From an uncultured Fretibacterium sp. (GTDB lineage: Bacteria > Synergistota > Synergistia > Synergistales > Aminobacteriaceae): DNA of 22,390 bases. Every line of letters begins with the position of its first letter. The first letter of the stretch is position 1. Below are positions 6,899-14,001 of this stretch, piece after piece. The stretch spans positions 1-22,390 of the forward strand of contig NZ_CAUUWA010000039.1 of NCBI RefSeq assembly GCF_963548695.1. The letters run 5' to 3'. Below the pieces are notes generated by a model. The model worked only from the letters and a program-made list of their open reading frames with translations, was not told the origin of the DNA and ran no database searches. Made by a program: the position numbers and the translations under genes.

Positions 6899-7303
6899 AT
6901 GTACGTTAACGATCCCATCGCGGATATGCTCACGAGGGTGCGCAACGCGAACATGATTTACAGCGACAGCGTGGATGTTCCCGCCAGCAAGATGAAGCTG
7001 GCCATCGCCCGGATTCTCAAGGAAGAGGGCTATATCAGGAACTTCAAGACGATTACCGACCCGAAGAAGCCCTACGCTTCGATCCGCATCTTCCTCTCCT
7101 ACGGCCCCGACCGCGAGCGCGTGATTCAGGGGCTGCGCCGGATCAGCAAGCCGGGGCGAAGGATCTACGTAGGCAAGGACAAGCTGCCCGTCGTCATGGG
7201 GGGGCTTGGGCTGGCCGTTCTCTCGACCTCCCAGGGCCTGAAGTCGGGGTCCGAGGCCGCCAAGCTGGGGCTGGGCGGAGAAGTCCTCTGCTACGTCTGG
7301 TAA
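6899..7303 (+). CDS. rpsH: 30S ribosomal protein S8
   Basis: A 134-residue protein, MYVNDPIADMLTRVRNANMI at the start, with the GLRRISKPGRRIYVGKDKLP segment and the C-terminal signature GLGLAVLSTSQGLKSGSEAA. S8 is a primary 16S binder and in E. coli represses the spc operon at rplE. I could not recognise an S8 mimic site here. The start at 6899 is 17 nt after rpsZ. Length is normal (about 130). Confidence 0.97.
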   Translation: MYVNDPIADMLTRVRNANMIYSDSVDVPASKMKLAIARILKEEGYIRNFKTITDPKKPYASIRIFLSYGPDRERVIQGLRRISKPGRRIYVGKDKLPVVMGGLGLAVLSTSQGLKSGSEAAKLGLGGEVLCYVW

Positions 7304-7318
7304 GGGGGGCTTTTACGG

Positions 7319-7858
7319 ATGTCTCGTATTGGACGCAAGGCGATCGTCCTCCCCAAGGGGACGAGCGTGACGATTAAAGGGGATAAGGTCGTGGTGAAGG
7401 GCACGAAGGGGGAGCTGAACACCCCGTTGATGCCCGGAATTGCGGTGGACGTCTCGGACGACAGGGTCGTGGTGTCCCGGTCGAACGACGAGAAGCAGAC
7501 CTGCGCCTGGCACGGGATGACCCGGGCCCTGATCGCCAACATGGTGACCGGGGTGACCGAGGGGTTCCAGAAGACGATGGAGATCGTCGGCGTGGGCTGG
7601 AGGGCCCAACTGCAGGGCAAGAAGCTCGTCATGAACCTGGGCTTTTCCCATCCGGTCGAGTTCACCCCTCCCCAGGGGATCGAGATCGTCGTGGAGAACC
7701 CGATCAAACTTATCGTAAAGGGAATCGATAAGGAGCTGGTGGGGCAGACCTGTGCCCTCATCCGGGAGTATCGCCCGCCGGAGCCTTATCATGGCAAGGG
7801 GATTCGTTTCCAGGACGAGCATATCGTTCGCAAGGCCGGCAAGACCGGCGCGAAGTAG
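7319..7858 (+). CDS. rplF: 50S ribosomal protein L6
   Basis: A 179-residue protein starting MSRIGRKAIVLPKGTSVTIK, with the duplicated L6 fold. The C-terminal half contains the family signature PPEPYHGKGIRFQDE. L6 is near the factor-binding site of the 50S. The length is normal (177-180). It lies 15 nt after rpsH and 17 nt before rplR. Confidence 0.97.
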   Translation: MSRIGRKAIVLPKGTSVTIKGDKVVVKGTKGELNTPLMPGIAVDVSDDRVVVSRSNDEKQTCAWHGMTRALIANMVTGVTEGFQKTMEIVGVGWRAQLQGKKLVMNLGFSHPVEFTPPQGIEIVVENPIKLIVKGIDKELVGQTCALIREYRPPEPYHGKGIRFQDEHIVRKAGKTGAK

Positions 7859-7875
7859 GCGAGGGTGGACTCGAA

Positions 7876-8241
7876 ATGAAGAAGAGAAGCAGAAACGACT
7901 TGCGCGTCGTACGGCATGAGAGGCTGCGCCGGACGCTTGCGGGCACGGCCGATAAGCCGAGGATGGCCGTCTTTCACAGCCTGAAGTACGTTTACGTCCA
8001 GATCATCGACGACGACCTGGGGCATACTCTGGCGGCGGCCTCCAGCCTGGAGAAATCCGTCCGGGAAGGGCTCAAGGGGACCTGCAACGTCGAGGCCGCC
8101 AAGGCGGTCGGCAAGCTGGCCGCGGAGCGGGCGAGGGCGAAGGGAATCGAGGCGGTGGTCTTCGACCGCGGTGGCCATGAGTATCACGGCAAGGTCAAGG
8201 CCCTGGCTGATGCGGCCCGCGAGGCCGGCCTCAAGTTTTAA
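7876..8241 (+). CDS. rplR: 50S ribosomal protein L18
   Basis: A 121-residue protein beginning MKKRSRNDLRVVRHERLRRT, a basic tail typical of L18, which binds 5S rRNA. The conserved KPRMAVFHSLKYVYVQIIDD segment and the C-terminal FDRGGHEYHGKVKALADAAR motif are present. The 3' end takes part in a hairpin across the stop codon (8220-8250). Length is normal (about 118-122). Confidence 0.97.
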   Translation: MKKRSRNDLRVVRHERLRRTLAGTADKPRMAVFHSLKYVYVQIIDDDLGHTLAAASSLEKSVREGLKGTCNVEAAKAVGKLAAERARAKGIEAVVFDRGGHEYHGKVKALADAAREAGLKF

Positions 8242-8250
8242 TCGGCCTCG
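8220..8250 (+). other. Hairpin across the rplR stop codon
   Basis: CGAGGCCG (8220-8227) and CGGCCTCG (8243-8250) form a perfect 8-bp GC-rich stem around a 15-nt loop that contains the rplR stop. It is followed by a T-rich but interrupted stretch (AATATTTTAGG), not a clean T run. It may moderate readthrough or stabilise mRNA between rplR and rpsE, but it could also be chance in GC-rich DNA. An alternative self-complementary fold (8221-8232) competes with it. Confidence 0.4.
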
Positions 8251-8279
8251 GCTGAATATTTTAGGAGAGCAGGCTGATC

Positions 8280-8801
8280 ATGATCAAGAAGCGAATCGAT
8301 GCTAAATCCCTGGAGCTGAAAGAGCGCGTCGTCGCCATCAACCGCGTGAGCAAGGTCGTCAAGGGCGGCAAACGCTTCAAGTTTGCCGTGCTTGTCGTCG
8401 TCGGGGACGGCGAACGTTATGTCGGCGCGGGAATAGGCAAGGCCAAGGAGATATCCGAGGCCGTGCGCAAGGGAATCGACAAGGCGAGCAAGGAGCTCGT
8501 GGAGATCCGCCGGGCTGGGGATACGATGCCCCACCCCGTCACGGGCAACTTTGGAGCCGCCGCGGTCCTGCTGAAGCCCGCTCCTGCCGGAACGGGAGTC
8601 ATCGCGGGCGGGGTGGTGCGCGCCATCATGGAGTTGGGTGGCGTCAAGGATGTCGTCACCAAGGTCGTGGGGCGTACCTCCAACTCCATCAACGTGGCCT
8701 GGGCGACCTTGGAGGCCATCAAGGAGACCCGTACCGCGGAGGAGATCTACAAGCTGCGCGGGAAGAAGGCCCCGGAACCCGCGGCCGCATCCGCGGACTA
8801 G
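8280..8801 (+). CDS. rpsE: 30S ribosomal protein S5
   Basis: A 173-residue protein. The double-stranded RNA-binding-like S5 domain is at about residues 33-60 (FKFAVLVVVGDGERYVGAGI), followed by the C-terminal GGVVRAIMELGGVKDVVTKV. S5 is involved in translational fidelity and mRNA entry. TTAGGAGAG upstream (8261-8269) supports ATG 8280. The leading spacer of 38 nt is one of the longer ones in the spc part and contains half of a hairpin. An alanine/proline-rich tail ends the protein. Confidence 0.97.
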   Translation: MIKKRIDAKSLELKERVVAINRVSKVVKGGKRFKFAVLVVVGDGERYVGAGIGKAKEISEAVRKGIDKASKELVEIRRAGDTMPHPVTGNFGAAAVLLKPAPAGTGVIAGGVVRAIMELGGVKDVVTKVVGRTSNSINVAWATLEAIKETRTAEEIYKLRGKKAPEPAAASAD

Positions 8802-8832
8802 GCGGGCCCGGGTGCATTAGGAGGTTGTCCCT

Positions 8833-9015
8833 ATGGCTAAGATAAGGATTAAATGGGTCAAGAGCGCCATCGGGTTCGCGGAGCGTCAGAAGCGGACTCT
8901 CAAGGCTCTGGGATTTCACAAGCTGCAGTCGACGGTGGAACACGAGGATACCCCTCAGATTCGCGGCATGATCGAGCACGTCAGGCACCTGGTCGTCTGG
9001 ACGAGCGATAACTGA
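8833..9015 (+). CDS. rpmD: 50S ribosomal protein L30
   Basis: A 60-residue protein, MAKIRIKWVKSAIGFAERQK, matching the short bacterial L30 (about 58-60 residues). The TLKALGFHKLQSTVEHEDTP segment matches the family pattern of a Leu/Gly turn followed by conserved residues. TTAGGAGG precedes the ATG by 7 nt. It is 14 nt from rplO. Confidence 0.96.
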   Translation: MAKIRIKWVKSAIGFAERQKRTLKALGFHKLQSTVEHEDTPQIRGMIEHVRHLVVWTSDN

Positions 9016-9029
9016 GGAGGCGGACGCAC

Positions 9030-9476
9030 ATGAATATTCACGATCTCAGCCCCGCACCGGGTTCCCGAAAGAAGGCCAAGCGCCTGGGGCAAGGAATCGC
9101 CAGCGGCACGGGCAAGACCGCGGGGAAGGGCCACAAGGGACACAAGGCCCGGGCGGGCGGCGGCGTGCGCCCCGGGTTCGAGGGAGGCCAGATGCCTCTG
9201 GCCCGCAGGGTGCCCAAGCGCGGCTTCAACAACGCCCGTTTCGCCCGGGAGTATCAAATCGTCAATGTTTCCTCCCTGGACGATAAGTTCGAGGCGGGCC
9301 GTGAGGTTACCGCTCACGATCTCCTGAACGCGGGGCTGATCCGTTCCGACTCCCTGCCCGTCAAGATACTGGCGAAGGGAGATCTCGCCAAGGCGTTGAC
9401 CTTGAAGGTCGATGCGGTCAGCGGCGGGGCGCGTGCGAAGATCGAGGCGGCAGGCGGGAAGGTCGAGGTGATCTGA
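9030..9476 (+). CDS. rplO: 50S ribosomal protein L15
   Basis: A 148-residue protein with MNIHDLSPAPGSRKKAKRLG and the glycine/lysine-rich extension GKTAGKGHKGHKARAGGGVR, typical of L15, which is a late 50S assembly protein. The RVPKRGFNN motif is present and the C-terminal KIEAAGGKVEVI is typical. GAGGAGG lies about 8 nt before ATG 9030. Its stop is one base before the secY GTG. Confidence 0.97.
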   Translation: MNIHDLSPAPGSRKKAKRLGQGIASGTGKTAGKGHKGHKARAGGGVRPGFEGGQMPLARRVPKRGFNNARFAREYQIVNVSSLDDKFEAGREVTAHDLLNAGLIRSDSLPVKILAKGDLAKALTLKVDAVSGGARAKIEAAGGKVEVI

Positions 9477-9477
9477 C

Positions 9478-10782
9478 GTGCTCGGGTCTTTCGGCGACGC
9501 CTTCAGACTGCCCGACCTTAAACGACGGATCCTGTTCACCCTCGGCGTCCTGTTCGTCTTCCGGCTCGGGGCCCATATCCCCACGCCAGGCGTCGATAGG
9601 GCGGCGATGGCTCAGCTCTTCGGCGGCAACAACAGCGGGGTTCTGGATTTCCTGAACCTCTTCTCCGGCGGAGCCCTGAAGAATTTCAGCATCTTCTCCC
9701 TCGGGGTCGCTCCCTACATCAACTCGAGCATCGTCATGCAGCTCCTGGTCGTCATCTTTCCCTACCTGGAGAAGCTCCAGAAGGACAATACCGAGGGGCG
9801 CAAGAAGATCGTCCAGTGGACGCGCTACGGTTCCGTGCTCTTCGCCGTGGTGCAGGGCGTGGGTATGACGGCGTGGCTGGGAAGCGAGGGGATTTTCTCG
9901 GGCGGCTTCTTCAGCGCGCTTCTGGTCGTGACGACGCTCACGGCGGGTTCCATCGCCGTGATGTGGATGGGCGAGGAACTTTCGGATCACGGCATCGGCA
10001 ACGGCATTTCCCTCCTGATCTTCGCGGGCATCGTGGCCCGGATCCCCGAGGCGGTGGTGCGGAGCTGGAGCATGGTCCGCGTGGGGCAGCTGAACCTGCT
10101 GGCGCTCCTGGTCGGGCTCATCCTCATGGTCGTCGTCGTCGCGGGATGCATCATGCTCCAGGAGGGGCAGCGGCGTCTGCCGGTCCAGTACGCCAAGCGC
10201 GTGGTGGGCAACAAGGTGTACGGCGGCCAGAGCACGTTCATCCCGCTGAGGGTCAATCAGTCCGGGGTCATCCCCATCATCTTCGCCTCGTCCATCCTGA
10301 TCTTCCCCTACACGGTGGCGAATTTCTTCAGCGAGAGCTCCGTTGGACGATTCCTTAAGGCTCTTTTTGAGCCGAACAGCCTGTTCTACATCATCTGCTA
10401 TGTCGCGCTGATCATATTCTTCGCCTACTTCTACACGGCGGTCGTCTTCAACCCAACGGACATCGCCAACAACATGAAGAAGTACGGCGGGTTCATCCTG
10501 GGCATCCGGCCCGGTCAGCCCACGGCGGACTACATCACGAAGGTGATGGAGCGCATCACGCTGGGCGGGGCCGTCTTTTTGGCGATCATCGCCCTGGTTC
10601 CCAACTTCATGTCCTCCATCATGAAGATCAGGAGCTTCTATTTCGGCGGCACGGCGGTCCTGATCGTCGTCGGCGTCGCGCTCGACACCGTACATCAGAT
10701 CGAGGCTCAGCTTTTGATGCGCCACTACGACGGAATCCTCAAGAAGTCCGGGGGAAAATCGGGCAGCCTGCTCCGCATGTAA
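9478..10782 (+). CDS. secY: Protein translocase subunit SecY
   Basis: A 434-residue integral membrane protein with about ten hydrophobic segments, the channel of the SecYEG translocon in the inner membrane. Recognisable landmarks are RLGAHIPTPGVD in the first periplasmic region, GVAPYINSSIVMQLL, GNGISLLIFAGIVARIP, and the cytoplasmic C-terminal loop around NPTDIANNMKKYGGFILGIR. The start GTG at 9478 is one nucleotide after the rplO stop, so it may depend on coupling; the GAGGTG at the end of rplO could be its ribosome-binding site. Length is normal (about 420-440). Confidence 0.97.
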   Translation: MLGSFGDAFRLPDLKRRILFTLGVLFVFRLGAHIPTPGVDRAAMAQLFGGNNSGVLDFLNLFSGGALKNFSIFSLGVAPYINSSIVMQLLVVIFPYLEKLQKDNTEGRKKIVQWTRYGSVLFAVVQGVGMTAWLGSEGIFSGGFFSALLVVTTLTAGSIAVMWMGEELSDHGIGNGISLLIFAGIVARIPEAVVRSWSMVRVGQLNLLALLVGLILMVVVVAGCIMLQEGQRRLPVQYAKRVVGNKVYGGQSTFIPLRVNQSGVIPIIFASSILIFPYTVANFFSESSVGRFLKALFEPNSLFYIICYVALIIFFAYFYTAVVFNPTDIANNMKKYGGFILGIRPGQPTADYITKVMERITLGGAVFLAIIALVPNFMSSIMKIRSFYFGGTAVLIVVGVALDTVHQIEAQLLMRHYDGILKKSGGKSGSLLRM

Positions 10783-10803
10783 GGGCATAGGAGGCGAATC
10801 AGC

Positions 10804-11457
10804 GTGAGATTGGTCCTTTTAGGTGCTCCAGGGTCGGGAAAGGGGACGCAGGCCGCCCTTTTGAAAGAGCGTCTCGGCTGTGCCCACGTCTCGACCGGCG
10901 ATATTTTTCGAAAGAACCTGAAGGAGGAGACGCCCCTCGGTCTCCTTGCCCGCAGCTACATGGACAAGGGGGCCCTGGTTCCCGACGAGGTCGTCCTGAA
11001 GATGGTGTCGGGCCGTCTTCTGGAGCCCGACATGGAGGCGGGGTTTCTGCTGGACGGTTTTCCCCGCACCATAGCGCAGGCGGAGTTCCTCGAGAGCTTC
11101 CTTGCGGAGCGGGGCCAGGCGCTGGATGCGGTCATCCTCTTCGACATCGGGGACGAGGCCCTGGTCCGGCGTCTCTCCAACCGGCGGACCTGCCGCTCCT
11201 GCGGGGCGATCTTCAACCTCCTGACCCTGGACGGGGACGGGCACAGCTGCCCTGCCTGCAGCGGGGAGCTTTATCAGAGGGACGACGACGAGGAGTCCGT
11301 GATCCGAAATCGATTGAAGGTTTTCCACGACCAGACCCAGCCGCTGATCGACTGGTATGGGAAAAAGGGACTGCTGAGCGCTGTGGACGCCTCTCAGGCT
11401 CCGGAGGCGGCCTATGGCGATATCACGGCGATTCTGAAACAGCATGGTGCGCCTTAA
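10804..11457 (+). CDS. adk: Adenylate kinase, zinc-LID long form
   Basis: A 217-residue cytosolic enzyme catalysing ATP + AMP = 2 ADP. The P-loop GAPGSGKGT is at residues 8-16, the AMP-binding LDGFPRT at 83-89, and the LID carries two CxxC pairs (C130, C133, C149, C152), which indicates a zinc-bound LID of the Gram-positive type. The start is GTG 10804 with AGGAGG at 10789-10794. The 3' end overlaps map by 14 nt. secY-adk-map is the standard neighbourhood. Confidence 0.97.
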   Translation: MRLVLLGAPGSGKGTQAALLKERLGCAHVSTGDIFRKNLKEETPLGLLARSYMDKGALVPDEVVLKMVSGRLLEPDMEAGFLLDGFPRTIAQAEFLESFLAERGQALDAVILFDIGDEALVRRLSNRRTCRSCGAIFNLLTLDGDGHSCPACSGELYQRDDDEESVIRNRLKVFHDQTQPLIDWYGKKGLLSAVDASQAPEAAYGDITAILKQHGAP

Positions 11458-12220
11458 GTCGGAGGAGGAGCTCGTCCTGATGCGTCGGGCGGGCAAGGTG
11501 GTCGCGGAGGTGTTGGACCTCCTGCGGGAGGCCGTCCGCCCGGGCGTCTCCACGGGAGAGCTGGATCGCATGGCGGAGGAGCATATCCGCTCCTGCGGGG
11601 CGGCGCCCGCGTTCAAGGGATACCGTCCTGCGCCCTCCATGAGCCCTTTCCCCGGGACGATCTGTGTCTCGATCAACGAGGAGATCGTCCATGGCTTCCC
11701 CAGCGACGGGCGCAGGCTGGAGGAGGGCGACATCCTGAGCGTGGATGTGGGGGCCTGTCTGGACGGTTATTACGGGGACGCCGCCTGTACCTATCCCGTG
11801 GGGGCCATCAGTGCGGAACGTCGGAAGCTCCTCGACGTGACGGAGGGGTCCCTGAACCGGGCCATCGCCGCGGCCCTCGCGGGCAGGACGATCGGAGATA
11901 TCGGACATGCCGTCGAGTCCTACGTCGTTCCGCTGGGGTACGGCATCGTCCGGGACTTCACGGGGCACGGCGTGGGGAAGAAGCTTCATGAGGCGCCTCA
12001 GGTCCCCAACTTCGGGCGCTCCGGTCGGGGCGTGACCCTTCAGCCCGGCATGACCCTGGCGATAGAGCCCATGATCATGACGGGGCGCGAGAAGGTCCTG
12101 ATCGGAGAGAACGGATGGGTGGTCGTTACCGCCGACGGTTCCGATGCAGCGCATTTCGAGAGGTCCATCGCCGTTACGGCCGATGGGCCGGAGATATTGA
12201 CTCCATGGACAAGTCCCTAG
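11444..12220 (+). CDS. map: Methionine aminopeptidase, type I
   Basis: A 258-residue metalloenzyme that removes N-terminal methionine from nascent proteins. The five metal ligands are visible: D101 (SVDVG), D112 (GDAA), H175 (GHGVG), E208 (AIEPM) and E239 (FERS); the catalytic histidine is H83 (IVHGFP). ATG 11444 overlaps the end of adk, and the 3' end overlaps the KOW gene by 16 nt. Length is normal (about 250). There is no N-terminal zinc-finger extension. Confidence 0.97.
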   Translation: MVRLKSEEELVLMRRAGKVVAEVLDLLREAVRPGVSTGELDRMAEEHIRSCGAAPAFKGYRPAPSMSPFPGTICVSINEEIVHGFPSDGRRLEEGDILSVDVGACLDGYYGDAACTYPVGAISAERRKLLDVTEGSLNRAIAAALAGRTIGDIGHAVESYVVPLGYGIVRDFTGHGVGKKLHEAPQVPNFGRSGRGVTLQPGMTLAIEPMIMTGREKVLIGENGWVVVTADGSDAAHFERSIAVTADGPEILTPWTSP

Positions 12221-12537
12221 ACCCCCGCTTCGGACCCTACAGACTGGGGCAGGTGGTGCTCTCCAGAAGGGGCAAGGACAGGGGAAACCGCTATGTGGTG
12301 GTGGGTTTCCCGGAAGAGGACAGATTGGCCCTGGCGGACGCGGACCGGTTCAACGTGTCGCGGCCGAAGAGGAAGAATCCGAAGCATGTGCAGCCGACGT
12401 CGCTCTTTGCGGCGGAGGTCGCCGAGTGGGTACGGTCGGGCAGGGACATTGACCGGGGGCGCTTTTGTCAGATCCTGAACGCGCTCGATGGAGATGCGCT
12501 GAACGAGGAAAGAAGTCGGAACGGAGAGGCAGGGTAG
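12205..12537 (+). CDS. KOW-domain RNA-binding protein (L14e/L6e/L27e-like)
   Basis: A 110-residue basic protein from ATG 12205. A KOW-like segment, GQVVLSRRGKDRGNRYVVVG, occupies residues 15-34. Such a small L14e/L6e/L27e-like protein between map and infA is known from Clostridia and related lineages; its exact role is not established, and ribosome or rRNA binding is inferred. The middle is highly basic (NVSRPKRKNPKHVQP). It overlaps map by 16 nt and precedes infA by 3 nt, so it is likely co-translated with them. The frame is open further upstream into map, but the overlap and the KOW position favour 12205. Confidence 0.82.
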   Translation: MDKSLDPRFGPYRLGQVVLSRRGKDRGNRYVVVGFPEEDRLALADADRFNVSRPKRKNPKHVQPTSLFAAEVAEWVRSGRDIDRGRFCQILNALDGDALNEERSRNGEAG

Positions 12538-12540
12538 CGA

Positions 12541-12762
12541 ATGGCAAACAAAGAGGAAGTCATCGAAGCGAGGGGCGTCGTCTCGGAACCTCTTCCCAAC
12601 GCCATGTTTCGTGTGGAGCTGGAGAACGGGCACAAGCTCCTGGCTCACGTCTCGGGCAAGATGCGAATGCATTTCATCCGGATCCTTCCCGGGGACAGGG
12701 TCCTGGTCGAGGTCTCCCCTTATGATCTCACCAGGGGAAGGATCATTTACCGCTATAAATAA
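12541..12762 (+). CDS. infA: Translation initiation factor IF-1
   Basis: A 73-residue protein consisting of a single S1/OB domain: MANKEEVIEARGVVSEPLPN then FRVELENGHKLLAHVSGKMR and the C-terminal LTRGRIIYRYK, all characteristic. IF-1 occupies the 30S A site during initiation. Its length (about 72) is standard. It follows the KOW gene by 3 nt; the next gene, rpmJ, comes only after a 162-nt spacer. Confidence 0.97.
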   Translation: MANKEEVIEARGVVSEPLPNAMFRVELENGHKLLAHVSGKMRMHFIRILPGDRVLVEVSPYDLTRGRIIYRYK

Positions 12763-12860
12763 ACGGGGAGCGTCCGGTCCTCTGTCCTCCGTCGGAGGTC
12801 CCGATTCGGATGGGGGGCGCAGGCTGAAAGCCCGTATGTTGGAGTTGAATGACCAGGAGG

Positions 12861-12897
12861 CGCTGGGGGCTGTTTGTGTGTCCCGGCCGGCGTTTTT
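12861..12897 (+). terminator. Possible terminator or attenuator between infA and rpmJ
   Basis: CGCTGG (12861-12866) can pair with CCGGCG (12887-12892, including one G-U), and GGG (12867-12869) with CCC (12882-12884), leaving a GG bulge and a 12-nt loop. The stem is followed directly by TTTTT (12893-12897). This is terminator-like, in a 162-nt spacer inside what is usually one operon, so it might attenuate transcription before rpmJ-rpsM-rpsK-rpoA. The stem is imperfect and CCGGCCGG is also self-complementary, so confidence is limited. I saw nothing else clear in 12763-12924. Confidence 0.4.
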
Positions 12898-12924
12898 CTG
12901 AAGATTTGCTGAGGAGTGGGAACA

Positions 12925-13050
12925 ATGAAGGTGAAACCGTCGGTCAAACCGATCTGTGAGTTTTGTCGTGTGATTCGGCGCAACGGCGTCGTGCGGATCA
13001 TCTGCAGCCGCGACCCGCGCCACAAGCAGCGTCAGGGTGCGAGGAGGTAA
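12925..13050 (+). CDS. rpmJ: 50S ribosomal protein L36, zinc form
   Basis: A 41-residue protein from ATG 12925, MKVKPSVKPICEFC, then RVIRRNGVVRIICS and ending PRHKQRQGARR. The zinc ligands are C11, C14, C27 and H33, the standard L36 CxxC...C...H arrangement. L36 stabilises 23S rRNA near the L7/L12 stalk base. It is slightly longer than the usual 37-38 residues. GAGGAG (12911-12916) lies 8 nt upstream. It follows infA, as in most bacteria, but after a longer gap, and lies 6 nt before rpsM. Confidence 0.95.
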   Translation: MKVKPSVKPICEFCRVIRRNGVVRIICSRDPRHKQRQGARR

Positions 13051-13056
13051 GAGGGA

Positions 13057-13434
13057 ATGGCTCGTATTTCAGGTGTGGACATCCCGCGCGAGAAGCGCAT
13101 TGAAATTGCGTTGACCTATATCTTCGGCATCGGCCTTCCCTCGTCGAAGAAGATTCTGGCGGCCACGGGCGTCGACCCCAATATCCGGGTCAAGGACCTC
13201 TCGGAGGCCGACGTGCAGAAGCTGCGCCGCGAGATCGAGGACCACTACCGGGTGGAGGGCGACCTGCGCCGCGAGGTCTCGATGAACATCAAGCGGCTGA
13301 TCGACATCGGCTGCTACAGGGGGCTCCGGCACAAGCAGGGGCTGCCCGTCCGGGGTCAGAAGACGAAGACCAACGCCAGGACGCGCAAGGGGCCGCGGCG
13401 TACTGTGGCCAATAAGAAGATGGCGGGCAAGTAA
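13057..13434 (+). CDS. rpsM: 30S ribosomal protein S13
   Basis: A 125-residue protein beginning MARISGVDIPREKRIEIALT, with the helix-two-turn-helix around YIFGIGLPSSKKIL and the basic signature RGLRHKQGLPVRGQKTKTNA. S13 forms bridges with L5 and contacts P-site tRNA. The last codon (AAG) and the TAA stop (13432-13434) lie inside the left inverted repeat of element E2. The gap to rpsK is 174 nt, much longer than usual. Confidence 0.97.
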   Translation: MARISGVDIPREKRIEIALTYIFGIGLPSSKKILAATGVDPNIRVKDLSEADVQKLRREIEDHYRVEGDLRREVSMNIKRLIDIGCYRGLRHKQGLPVRGQKTKTNARTRKGPRRTVANKKMAGK

Positions 13435-13560
13435 TTCCAATTCAAATCATTCGTATGCTTCGTTGTCTTTGCTCACCTTGCTCGACGTACCTTTTTGTAC
13501 GCCTTCGCTTCGGTTCGCAAAGGCCGCCTCGCCTACAAATGATTTAGAAATGAATTACTT
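13429..13560. repeat. Inverted-repeat-bounded element E2 in the rpsM-rpsK spacer
   Basis: The left end (13429-13458) matches the reverse complement of the right end (13531-13560) at 23 of 30 positions without gaps; both arms contain AAATCATT and both begin AAGTAATTC outside. The element is about 132 bp and shows two small internal hairpins (13486-13501 and 13501-13524). Its left end shares a 20-base segment (13445-13464) with the right end of element E1 (592-611, reverse strand), one mismatch. There is no coding capacity. It appears to be a second member of the same repeat family, in reverse orientation. Confidence 0.7.
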
Positions 13561-13608
13561 TGTCCTCTAAGAAAAAACGGGAAGATTTTTGGAGGAGGCG
13601 AAACGCGC

Positions 13609-14001
13609 GTGGCCAAAAGAACGGTCCGTAAGGGCAAAAAGCGTGAAAAGAAGAATATCAGTTATGGGGTGGCCCACATCTACTCCACCTTCAACAATAC
13701 GATTCTCTGCATCAGCGACAGGGGCGGCAACGTCCTCTCCTGGTCCAGCGGGGGCAACGTGGGGTTCAAGGGGACCCGCAAGTCCACCCCATTCGCGGCG
13801 CAGATCTCGGCGCAGCAGGTGGCCAAGGGAGCTCAGGATCACGGCGTGCGTGAGATCGACGTCATCGTGAAGGGGCCTGGGCCGGGCCGCGAGTCCGCCA
13901 TCCGCTCCCTTCAGGCTGCGGGGCTTCAGGTCAACCTGATCAGGGACACGACCCCCATTCCTCACAACGGCTGCCGCCCGCCCAAAAGACGCAGGGTCTA
14001 A
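13609..14001 (+). CDS. rpsK: 30S ribosomal protein S11
   Basis: A 130-residue protein from GTG 13609, MAKRTVRKGKKREKKNISYG, with AHIYSTFNNTILCISDRGGN and the conserved C-terminus PIPHNGCRPPKRRRV (the Asn-Gly pair is the one isomerised to isoaspartate in E. coli). S11 lines the platform at the mRNA exit. GGAGGAGG lies about 10 nt upstream. Its upstream spacer contains E2. The gene after it is rpoA, not rpsD. Confidence 0.97.
   Translation: MAKRTVRKGKKREKKNISYGVAHIYSTFNNTILCISDRGGNVLSWSSGGNVGFKGTRKSTPFAAQISAQQVAKGAQDHGVREIDVIVKGPGPGRESAIRSLQAAGLQVNLIRDTTPIPHNGCRPPKRRRV

Noticed and set aside
9418..10788. 456-residue open frame on the - strand opposite secY
   Set aside because: Strongly Asp/Glu/His/Arg-biased shadow of the hydrophobic SecY coding sequence, with no recognisable domain.
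12611..12901. Open frame overlapping infA and running through the infA-rpmJ spacer
   Set aside because: Out of frame with infA, no family similarity, and it ends in the terminator-like region.
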